Shown here in pieces: positions 1 through 5,859 of a stretch of DNA of 5,859 nucleotides (position 1 is the stretch's first letter; each line of letters begins with the position of its first letter). The notes under the pieces are model-generated. The model ran no database searches and was not told the origin of the DNA. It saw nothing but the letters and a program-made list of their open reading frames with translations. Origin of the DNA: UBA4416 sp043718985 (GTDB taxonomy: Bacteria; Bacteroidota; Bacteroidia; B-17B0; Aurantibacillaceae); NCBI GenBank assembly GCA_043718985.1, contig JAYSUQ010000054.1, positions 1-5,859 on the forward strand, in the 5' to 3' direction. Position numbers and translations under genes: made by a program.

Positions 1-720
1 TCAAAACTTGAATATATTTTTGATAATACACGCAAAAAAGGATTAAACTTATACAACGGTACTCGTGCAAAAGGCTGGATTGAATACTGGCGACAAATAA
101 AAACTACACAACACGATTTAATTACATTAGGTGTTGATGTTAGAGGATATAAAAAATTACACCGCGATTTAATTTGGGCTAACAGGTTTGCTGGAGCTTT
201 ATCGAGAGGAACCGACCGATTAATATATTATTTAGGAGGTGTAGATAATTGGTTAAACCCACAGTTTAATAAAACCATTAACATTGTTAAGCCCGAGCAA
301 TACCAGTTTCAAACGTTAGCTACAAATTTAAGAGGCTTTAATCAAAACATACGTAATGGCAACAATTTTGTGGTGTTTAATAGCGAAATTCGTTTTCCTA
401 TTTTTAAGTATTTGGTTAATGGGCCAATACGTTCCGATTTTATTCAAAACTTTCAGATAGTAGGTTTTGGCGATGTTGGTATGGCTTGGTACGATGCCAA
501 CCCATATAGCGATGATAACGTATTAAACAAAAATGTTTATGTAGGCAATCCCATTACATTAACCATCTACAATCAAAAAGAACCAATAGTTGGCGGTTAT
601 GGTTTTGGCTTGCGTTCGCGCTTGCTAGGTTATTTTATTCGTGTTGATTTTAGTTGGGGTGTAGATGATAAAAAAGTTCAAAAAGGAATAACGTATTTGA
701 GCTTAACCACCGATTTTTAA
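1..720 (+). CDS. Omp85-like (BamA/TamA-type) outer-membrane beta-barrel protein, C-terminal part
   Basis: This is a partial gene. The frame is open from the first base and ends at TAA 718-720, leaving 239 residues with no start in view. Residues 110-113 read LRGF (bases 328-339). This matches the (V/I/L)RGF/Y motif in loop 6 of Omp85 barrels, and a strand with 'NSEIRFPIF' follows it, as usual in the family. The rest alternates polar and hydrophobic residues with many Tyr, Phe and Gly, as in beta-strands (for example 'GGYGFGLRSRLLGYFIRVDFSWG'-type strands around residues 198-220), and the protein ends in Phe, a typical barrel-insertion signal. Omp85 proteins insert or move proteins or lipids across the outer membrane. 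From memory, the 'YYLGGVDNWL' segment (residues 76-85) resembles large Bacteroidota proteins with an N-terminal PD40/TolB-like propeller before the barrel. That upstream part is outside the window, so this is inference. The next gene starts 9 bp downstream, suggesting co-transcription. The barrel call is fairly sure; the subfamily is not. Confidence 0.75.
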   Translation, partial: SKLEYIFDNTRKKGLNLYNGTRAKGWIEYWRQIKTTQHDLITLGVDVRGYKKLHRDLIWANRFAGALSRGTDRLIYYLGGVDNWLNPQFNKTINIVKPEQYQFQTLATNLRGFNQNIRNGNNFVVFNSEIRFPIFKYLVNGPIRSDFIQNFQIVGFGDVGMAWYDANPYSDDNVLNKNVYVGNPITLTIYNQKEPIVGGYGFGLRSRLLGYFIRVDFSWGVDDKKVQKGITYLSLTTDF

Positions 721-729
721 TTTTAAATT

Positions 730-1116
730 ATGATCATTAAAAAACAAATGACAGTTACAACCTTAATTATTTTATTGTTAGTTGGCATATTAGCAGGCTT
801 TTTAAGCGGCTTAGTAGGCATTGGTGGCGGCATAATTATAGTGCCAGTACTAGTTTATTTTTTAGGGTTTACGCAACACACAGCGCAAGGCACTACCTTG
901 TTTATGTTTTTGTTCCCAATAGGTATATTAAGTGTAATAAATTATCACAACGCAGGTTATGTTGATTATAAAACAGCTGCTATAATTGCTGTAACATTTA
1001 TAGTAGGCAGTTATTTTGGAAGTAAACTCGCCATATCAATTGATCCAAAAACAATTAAAAAAATATTTGGTGCCATTATAATTTTGCTTGGCGCTAAAAT
1101 GTTGTTTTGGAAATAA
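730..1116 (+). CDS. Short (single-repeat) TauE/SafE-family membrane transporter
   Basis: This is a complete 128-aa integral membrane protein of the TauE/SafE (DUF81) family, whose members are proposed exporters or importers of sulfite, sulfonates or other small organic anions. The family signature is at residues 23-40 (GFLSGLVGIGGGIIIVPV), followed by 'AQGTT' at 52-56 and a Gly-rich segment 'GSYFG' at 93-97. Hydrophobic segments lie at about 10-28, 31-47, 56-72, 83-100 and 112-126. The usual family length is about 250 aa with two homologous halves; this protein is one half only. It ends cleanly at TAA, and the 24 bp to the next gene holds no remnant of a second half, so it looks like a natural short form rather than a truncation. 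It may act as a dimer (inference). ATG 730 gives 'MIIKKQM'; ATG 748 is an alternative start that keeps all membrane segments. The 9-bp gap from the Omp85-like gene suggests one transcript. The substrate cannot be told from the sequence. Confidence 0.88.
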   Translation: MIIKKQMTVTTLIILLLVGILAGFLSGLVGIGGGIIIVPVLVYFLGFTQHTAQGTTLFMFLFPIGILSVINYHNAGYVDYKTAAIIAVTFIVGSYFGSKLAISIDPKTIKKIFGAIIILLGAKMLFWK

Positions 1117-1140
1117 GAGCAACATTAACAACTACAAAAT

Positions 1141-1716
1141 TTATTTTTGCGAACTCACCGAAAAAATACGACTAATAGCCGAACTTTTATTTGTATCAGA
1201 AAACACACCATGCTCAAAGCTTTTAACATCTTCAATCGTATAAAAAGCATTAGGTGTGTGTTGGTGTATTAAATCAATAACTTCAATTTTATTAACGCGT
1301 TTTACAATCATAAAAATTAATTTTACGGGCCCCATTGCACCTTGCCCATCTACAATAGTTACACCTTGATGATTGTTTTTTAATGCCGCAACTAACGCTA
1401 AAATATCATCGTTACTAATAATGCGTATTATTTGAGTTCCTATTGCAAGGCGCTCTTCAATATACATGCCCAAATATGTGCCAGCACTAAAACCAGCCGC
1501 CCAAGCCACAAAACAAGCCGCATTATTTAAATGACTAAAAACTTGGCGCATAGCTATTAACCAAATTATAACTTCAAAAAAACCAAGTATAGGCACAATT
1601 TTTTTTAATCCTTTTGATATAAAAATATGACGCAAGGTTGCCATAGTTACATCGCCCAAACGCGAAACAAAAATAAGAAGCGGTAAAATAATCCAGTTAA
1701 AATAATCAAAAGCCAT
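1141..1716 (-). CDS. UPF0316 family membrane protein (DUF5698 + DUF2179)
   Basis: This is a complete 191-aa protein. It starts at ATG (complement of 1714-1716) and stops at TAA (complement of 1141-1143). The N-terminal half is a three-helix membrane domain (about residues 8-28, 41-58 and 66-86) with the DUF5698 pattern: 'SRLGDV..ATLRHIFIS.G' at 18-36, 'GFFEVIIW' at 45-52 and 'AAGFSAGTYLGMYIEERLAIG' spread over 73-93. The C-terminal half is soluble and matches DUF2179 (about 116-166), with the typical 'GPVKLIFMIVKR' strand at 129-140 and 'PNAFYTIEDVK' at 155-165. Similar proteins include Bacillus YebE; the DUF2179 fold also ends YitT-type membrane proteins and is thought to be a small regulatory ligand-binding domain. 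No reaction is established for the family, and none can be read here. A Ser/Lys-rich tail of about 25 residues follows DUF2179. The gene runs convergent to the TauE/SafE gene and divergent from the AsmA-like gene, so it is probably transcribed alone. Confidence 0.9.
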   Translation of the reverse strand: MAFDYFNWIILPLLIFVSRLGDVTMATLRHIFISKGLKKIVPILGFFEVIIWLIAMRQVFSHLNNAACFVAWAAGFSAGTYLGMYIEERLAIGTQIIRIISNDDILALVAALKNNHQGVTIVDGQGAMGPVKLIFMIVKRVNKIEVIDLIHQHTPNAFYTIEDVKSFEHGVFSDTNKSSAISRIFSVSSQK

Positions 1717-1740
1717 AGTTTAAATTTAGTTGTGTTTTTT

Positions 1741-1844
1741 GTGCTATTAATGCATTATAACATTAATTATTAAAACACTATTGTTTATACAAAAACACAT
1801 TATAAAATTTTATACATTAATAAATAGCTGATATTTAATAGCAC
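1741..1844. repeat. 10-bp perfect inverted repeat flanking most of the intergenic region
   Basis: GTGCTATTAA at 1741-1750 has its exact reverse complement TTAATAGCAC at 1835-1844, with an 84-bp spacer. The match does not extend on either side. It contains the only GC-containing stretches of note in this gap, near both ends. It could be paired operator half-sites or the arms of a long weak stem, but in sequence this AT-rich a chance match is possible. Confidence 0.4.
1801..1814. repeat. 14-bp perfect AT palindrome
   Basis: TATAAAATTTTATA reads the same on both strands. It lies 51 bp before the TTG start of the AsmA-like gene and 85 bp before the start of the divergent gene. All bases are A or T, so its information content is low. 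It might bind a dimeric regulator or overlap a promoter's AT-rich element, or be compositional. Confidence 0.35.
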
Positions 1845-1864
1845 TTGCTTAAAACAAATAACGT

Positions 1865-4456
1865 TTGATAAACAAAACAATACATATTATAGTTAATAGT
1901 AAAAGCTGGCGTTTTTTAAAAAAAATTACACTCGTTAGCTTGTGTGGTTTGCTGTGTGTGTTTTTACTAGCAGTTGGCTTAGTTTTTTTTTACGAAAAAG
2001 AAGCAAAAGCATTACTGGTAAACGAACTTAACAAACACCTTAATGCCGAAGTTAAAATTAATACTAACGATATTAATTTAACAATTATAAAAACGTTTCC
2101 AAATTGTGCCTTAGAGTTTAAAAACATAACAATACTTGAAGCAATAAAAAATAAACACAAAGATACGCTTGTTAGCGCTAAGCAATTATTACTTGAGTTT
2201 AGTATTAAAGATTTGTATTACAAACATTACAACATTATTAAAATTGAAGTAAATAATGCTAAAGCTAATTTAAGGGTTGATGCGCAAGGAAATGCAAATT
2301 ATATTATATGGAAAAACAACAAAAATAATGCAACAGAAAATGATAGCCTAAGTTTTAAACTCAATCAAATAAAACTCAACAACATTGAGTTTAATTACAA
2401 AAACAAAAAACAAAAAATTAATATTAAAACAACAGTAAACGAGCTTAACTTTAATGGTAATTTTGCTACTAATAATTATGATTTGCATACAGATGGCAAT
2501 GCCTTTGTAACATTAATACAAATAGAAAAAGTACATTATTTGCGGCAAAAAAAAATTGATTTTAAGGTTACCTTAAGCGTTAACCAAAACACTTACACTA
2601 TTAAAAAAGCACAAACAAGTATTAATAAAACTATTATTACAAGCAATGGTAATTTTGTGTTTAATGATTCGTTACGCTATTTAAACCTTGCTTTTACTGG
2701 CAAAAATCTTGATGTGTCCTCAACAATTTCAATACTACCTCAATCGTTTCAAAAACATTTAAACGATTACGAGAGCGAGGGTGAATTTTACGCATCAGGA
2801 AACTGTAATTACAACATACGTAAACCCATTGCACTTAATTTAGAATTTGGTATAAAAAAAGCTACCATAACATACAAACAAACAAAAACAAGTCTATCAA
2901 ATGTAAATTTAGTTGGAAAACTAATTTTAAAAGATAAAAAAAGTGAACTACAATTACACAACATTAGTGCCAATCTTAACAGCAATGCAATTAAAGGCGA
3001 TGTAACTATTGTTGATTTTAATAACCCCTATTTAAAACTTAATGTTGATGCCAACTTAAAACTTAATGAATTGCTAAATTTTTATCCGATAGATACACTC
3101 GAAAACTTAAGCGGTAATTTAGTCCTAAATGCAAACATTGAAGGCCTAGTTAATGATATGAAAACAGCCGCTTTTAGCGCATCTATTAAAGCTAGTGGCA
3201 ATGCAACTATTAACAACATTAAACTAAAATTTAAACAAAGCGAAAAAGAAATAAATATACCTCAAGGCAACTTAATATTAGAAAACAGAAACTTAAAGAT
3301 AAATGAATTAAGTGTTATCAACGGTCAATCTGATGTTACTATAAATGGCAATATGCCAAATTTTTTAGAGTATTTATTAGATACCTCAACACCATTTATA
3401 TTAAACGCAACACTAATAAGTAATAACTTACAGCTTGAAGATTTTATTTATAAAACTAACACAACAACTAACGTTAACATTAATGATAATTTAGATTATA
3501 ACATAAACGCAACCATTAAACAATTTACATTTGGAAAATTTATAGCGAATAACATTAACGGTTTTCTTTTAATAAAAAATAAAAAAATAGCTTTAAAAGA
3601 TATGGCTTTACAAACAGCAGATGGCAACATTAATTTAAATGCTTTTGCAGATGCCAGTAACGAAAACATCGTAATAAATGGAAACGTTGAAATTGAAAAA
3701 TTAAACATTAAAAAAATGTTTTATCAGTTAAATAATTTTGGGCAACAAACCATAACCGATGCAAACCTAAATGGTATAATAACTGCCAACGCAAATTTTA
3801 GTGCAACTTGGGATAAGCAACTTAACTGTAATTTAAATAGCATTAACGTAACATCAACTGTAGTAATAGACCGTGGAGAATTAAATAACTTTAAACCATT
3901 AGAAAGTTTAGGAAAGTACATTGATGTTAACGAACTAAAAAATATTAAATTTTCGACGCTACAAAGTACCATAGATATAAAAAATAAATTAATTACATTA
4001 CCAAAAACAGTCATAAAATCGAGTGCATTAAATATTGAGTTATTTGGCACACATACCTTTGATAATATAGTAGATTACCACATACAACTATTAATTAGCG
4101 ATTTACTAGCCAAACGATTTAGACAAAACAAACAACTAAACGAGGAACTTGCCTTGCTTGAAAACGACCCCGAAAATAAACGTAGCGTTTTTGTTTTGAT
4201 GAAAGGCCCAGTAGATAACTTAATAATAAAATATGATAGTAAAGGCGCTAAACAAAAAATTAAAGATGACATTAAAACAGAAAAACAAACTATAAAACAA
4301 TTATTAAAAGAAGAGTTTGGTTTTTTTAAAAAAGATTCGATTAAAATTAAGTCGACAGAAAAAGCAAATCAAAAATTTAAAGTTGAATTTGGCGATGCTC
4401 CTAAAAAAACATCTACACCCGAAAAAAACAAAAACGAAATTGATGACGACTTTTAA
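1865..4456 (+). CDS. AsmA-family envelope protein
   Basis: This is a complete 863-aa protein. A basic N-terminus (residues 1-20) precedes one membrane helix at about 21-42. Directly after it come 'FYEKEAKALLVNELNKHLNAEVKI' features (42-65) and 'FPNCALEFKNITI' (78-90), the usual AsmA N-terminal pattern. About 700 residues of repeated beta-strand-like segments follow, with many 'G-N-hydrophobic' turns. Near the C-terminus, 'FVLMKGPVDNL' and 'KQLLKEEFGFFKKD' match the end of AsmA-like proteins of Bacteroidota; the last ~90 residues are Lys-rich and end in an acidic IDDDF. AsmA-family proteins are inner-membrane anchored, reach across the periplasm and are proposed bridge-like lipid carriers to the outer membrane; that role here is inferred from family. 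Length is between E. coli AsmA (about 617 aa) and TamB (about 1259 aa). The start is TTG 1865: an in-frame stop sits at 1859-1861 and no in-frame ATG occurs before the membrane helix. The phosphatase gene starts 29 bp downstream. Confidence 0.87.
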   Translation: MINKTIHIIVNSKSWRFLKKITLVSLCGLLCVFLLAVGLVFFYEKEAKALLVNELNKHLNAEVKINTNDINLTIIKTFPNCALEFKNITILEAIKNKHKDTLVSAKQLLLEFSIKDLYYKHYNIIKIEVNNAKANLRVDAQGNANYIIWKNNKNNATENDSLSFKLNQIKLNNIEFNYKNKKQKINIKTTVNELNFNGNFATNNYDLHTDGNAFVTLIQIEKVHYLRQKKIDFKVTLSVNQNTYTIKKAQTSINKTIITSNGNFVFNDSLRYLNLAFTGKNLDVSSTISILPQSFQKHLNDYESEGEFYASGNCNYNIRKPIALNLEFGIKKATITYKQTKTSLSNVNLVGKLILKDKKSELQLHNISANLNSNAIKGDVTIVDFNNPYLKLNVDANLKLNELLNFYPIDTLENLSGNLVLNANIEGLVNDMKTAAFSASIKASGNATINNIKLKFKQSEKEINIPQGNLILENRNLKINELSVINGQSDVTINGNMPNFLEYLLDTSTPFILNATLISNNLQLEDFIYKTNTTTNVNINDNLDYNINATIKQFTFGKFIANNINGFLLIKNKKIALKDMALQTADGNINLNAFADASNENIVINGNVEIEKLNIKKMFYQLNNFGQQTITDANLNGIITANANFSATWDKQLNCNLNSINVTSTVVIDRGELNNFKPLESLGKYIDVNELKNIKFSTLQSTIDIKNKLITLPKTVIKSSALNIELFGTHTFDNIVDYHIQLLISDLLAKRFRQNKQLNEELALLENDPENKRSVFVLMKGPVDNLIIKYDSKGAKQKIKDDIKTEKQTIKQLLKEEFGFFKKDSIKIKSTEKANQKFKVEFGDAPKKTSTPEKNKNEIDDDF

Positions 4457-4485
4457 ATTTTAACAACTTATATGATAAGCACTTA

Positions 4486-5859
4486 ATGAAACAACTATTT
4501 TTAAATTATTTTTGGGATATACCCGCGCACATTAGCATTACTAAACATCGAGACTACCGCATTACTGCCGTTATTGGCCTATGCGGCTTTGTTGCACATG
4601 TGTTTTTTTTAAGTTTATTTGTTTTTTTTAAAGTACCTCAACTCGTAATTTTTAATGTGTTTAGCATTGCAACATTTACCTACATTGTTTTGCAAAACAA
4701 AAAACATACTAAAAAATATTATATTATAATTTGTAATATAGAAGTTGTAGCTCACGCCGTAGTTGCCACTTATTATTTAGGCTACCAATCAAGTTTTCAT
4801 TTTTATGTGTTTTTAATGTTTATGGGTATTTTCATTTTATCAACATATAAAAACATTAATTGGTTTTTAGGCATTGTATCTATCCTTAGTTATTTTTTTA
4901 TTATTTGGATGGTTACACACCAAGCGCCAGTAATAACAACATTATCAAACAATGGCATTGAGTTTTTTAGTTATTTTAATTTACTATGTGCGGCATTAAT
5001 TTGCATTATGCTTAGCTTTTATTTTAGAACAACTGCTAACGATGCTGAGGATAGTTTAATTGATTTAAACAAACAACAAGAGTTGCAAAACAAAGAACTC
5101 GAAATTCAAAAACTGAAAACCGAAAATGCATTAAATCAACTCAATCAAAATGTAGATTATGCCCAACGCATTCAACAATCTATATTGCCACAATTATTTT
5201 TATTTGATACAACTTTTGGTAAAAACAATTCGGGTATTATTTTTAAACCAAAAAATACTGTTTCAGGCGATTTTTATTTTTTAGAGCATCATAACAATAA
5301 AATATATTTAGCTGTTGCCGATTGCACAGGACACGGTGTTTCGGGAGCAATGATGAGTATTATAGGCATTAACTCTTTATCGAAAATAATTAATAACGGG
5401 ACAGTAACATCTAGTGCGCAAATTTTAAGTGAGCTACACGTTTTGGTAAAAAAATCGTTGCATTACGATAACACAAATACAACAGATGGTATGGAAATAT
5501 CGTTATGCGTAATTGATACTACCACTAAAACCATTGATTTTTCGGGTGGAGGCGCTAGCCTTTGTTGTATTCAAAATAACGAATTACGCGTAATTAAAGG
5601 CGATAAATTTGCCATAGGTGGGCGTAATTTTATTAACGAAACCAACAGATTGTTTAATACGCACCTAGTAAATTATACCAATAACATGCGCCTTTTTATG
5701 TTTAGTGATGGTTATCAAGATCAATTTGGGGGCATAAATTACCAACGCTATACTTCTAAAAGATTATTAAACGACATTGATTTAACCAAACATTTGGAGT
5801 TACAACAACAATTAATTATATTAGATAATAATTTTACCAACTGGAAACAAAACGCAGCT
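4486..5859 (+). CDS. Six-TM membrane protein with coiled coil and SpoIIE/PP2C phosphatase domain, 3'-truncated by window
   Basis: The frame opens at ATG 4486 and stays open for 458 codons to the window end. Residues 1-181 carry about six hydrophobic helices (26-48, 52-70, 78-98, 101-119, 124-144, 159-181), making a membrane sensor or anchor of no family I recognise. A Gln/Asn/Lys/Glu-rich coiled coil follows (about 185-225), then the linker 'YAQRIQQSILP' (225-235) typical before SpoIIE domains. The phosphatase domain shows 'VSGDFYF' (259-265, metal Asp262), 'ADCTGHGVSGAMMS' (278-291, metal Asp279), 'GMEISLC' (335-341) and 'MFSDGYQDQFGG' (405-416, metal Asp408). The family's last motif, an Asp-Asp pair near the C-terminus, would fall just past the window end. 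Such enzymes are Mn/Mg-dependent Ser/Thr phosphatases that often act on STAS-domain anti-anti-sigma factors; no such partner is visible here. The 29-bp gap after the AsmA-like gene allows co-transcription. Domain call is sure; signal and target are unknown. Confidence 0.92.
   Translation, partial: MKQLFLNYFWDIPAHISITKHRDYRITAVIGLCGFVAHVFFLSLFVFFKVPQLVIFNVFSIATFTYIVLQNKKHTKKYYIIICNIEVVAHAVVATYYLGYQSSFHFYVFLMFMGIFILSTYKNINWFLGIVSILSYFFIIWMVTHQAPVITTLSNNGIEFFSYFNLLCAALICIMLSFYFRTTANDAEDSLIDLNKQQELQNKELEIQKLKTENALNQLNQNVDYAQRIQQSILPQLFLFDTTFGKNNSGIIFKPKNTVSGDFYFLEHHNNKIYLAVADCTGHGVSGAMMSIIGINSLSKIINNGTVTSSAQILSELHVLVKKSLHYDNTNTTDGMEISLCVIDTTTKTIDFSGGGASLCCIQNNELRVIKGDKFAIGGRNFINETNRLFNTHLVNYTNNMRLFMFSDGYQDQFGGINYQRYTSKRLLNDIDLTKHLELQQQLIILDNNFTNWKQNAA

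Larger units (their letters stand above)
1717..1864. promoter_or_regulatory. Divergent AT-rich intergenic region, probable promoters for both flanking genes
   Basis: This 148-bp non-coding gap separates the start codons of the UPF0316 gene (minus) and the AsmA-like gene (plus), so promoters for both are expected here. It is very AT-rich. I searched for the Bacteroidota -7 element TAnnTTTG on both strands and found no good match, so no promoter is placed. A near match at 1860-1867 overlaps the TTG start and is not accepted. The region holds a 10-bp inverted repeat, a 14-bp palindrome, a 10-bp palindrome (TAATGCATTA, 1748-1757) and a pair of direct repeats: CATTATAA at 1753-1760 and 1798-1805, and CATTAAT at 1761-1767 and 1815-1821. 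No open reading frame of note lies inside. Confidence 0.4.

Noticed and set aside
370..720. Separate small gene starting at GTG 370
   Set aside because: The same frame is open from base 1 with continuous barrel-like sequence, including the LRGF motif upstream, so 370 is an internal Val codon.
1117..1149. Bidirectional terminator between the convergent genes
   Set aside because: Only a 5-bp AT-only stem (CAAAA/TTTTG, 1135-1149) is visible, overlapping the end of the minus-strand gene; too weak to call.
1860..1867. AACGTTTG as a Bacteroidota -7 promoter box (TAnnTTTG)
   Set aside because: It has one mismatch and overlaps the TTG start codon; transcription from it would begin inside the coding region.
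3496..4272. Three minus-strand open frames (3496-3708, 3724-4050, 4075-4272) inside the AsmA-like gene
   Set aside because: They lie wholly antisense to a well-supported 863-aa gene, their translations show no recognisable domains, and low-complexity AT-rich DNA readily gives such frames.
4472..4486. ATG 4472 as the phosphatase start or a leader peptide
   Set aside because: It reads four codons and then stops at TAA in a different frame; ATG 4486 opens the long frame.

Overview
This 5.9 kb window looks like ordinary chromosomal DNA from a low-GC member of the Bacteroidota. I infer this from three things: strongly AT-biased coding, rich in Asn, Lys and Ile; no clear Shine-Dalgarno sequence before any gene; and the protein types, namely an AsmA-like protein with a Lys-rich tail, a membrane-anchored SpoIIE-type phosphatase with the SDGYQDQFGG motif, and a short TauE/SafE protein. 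I cannot name a genus. I see no tRNA, rRNA, CRISPR array, insertion sequence or phage gene.

Layout. (1) Bases 1-720, plus strand: the 3' end of a gene for an Omp85-like (BamA/TamA-type) outer-membrane beta-barrel protein, cut by the window start. (2) Bases 730-1116, plus strand, 9 bp further on: a complete half-length TauE/SafE-type membrane protein. (3) Bases 1141-1716, minus strand: a UPF0316 (DUF5698 + DUF2179) membrane protein, tail-to-tail with gene 2 across 24 bp. (4) Bases 1717-1864: a very AT-rich divergent intergenic region with several inverted and direct repeats, which should hold the promoters for genes 3 and 4. (5) Bases 1865-4456, plus strand: an 863-aa AsmA-family envelope protein whose only usable start is TTG. 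(6) Bases 4486-5859, plus strand, 29 bp further on: a six-TM protein with a coiled coil and a SpoIIE/PP2C phosphatase domain, cut by the window end about 20-30 residues before its expected C-terminus.

Function. All five genes encode envelope or membrane proteins. The Omp85-like barrel and the AsmA-like protein belong to superfamilies that work together in the TamA/TamB system. Here they are separated by two other genes, one in opposite orientation, so a shared pathway is only a hypothesis. The phosphatase is probably the output end of a partner-switching or other phospho-signalling pathway whose partners lie outside the window. I found no convincing new biological system. The points most worth checking are the TTG start, the repeat-rich divergent intergenic region, the half-size TauE/SafE protein and the six-TM sensor phosphatase.
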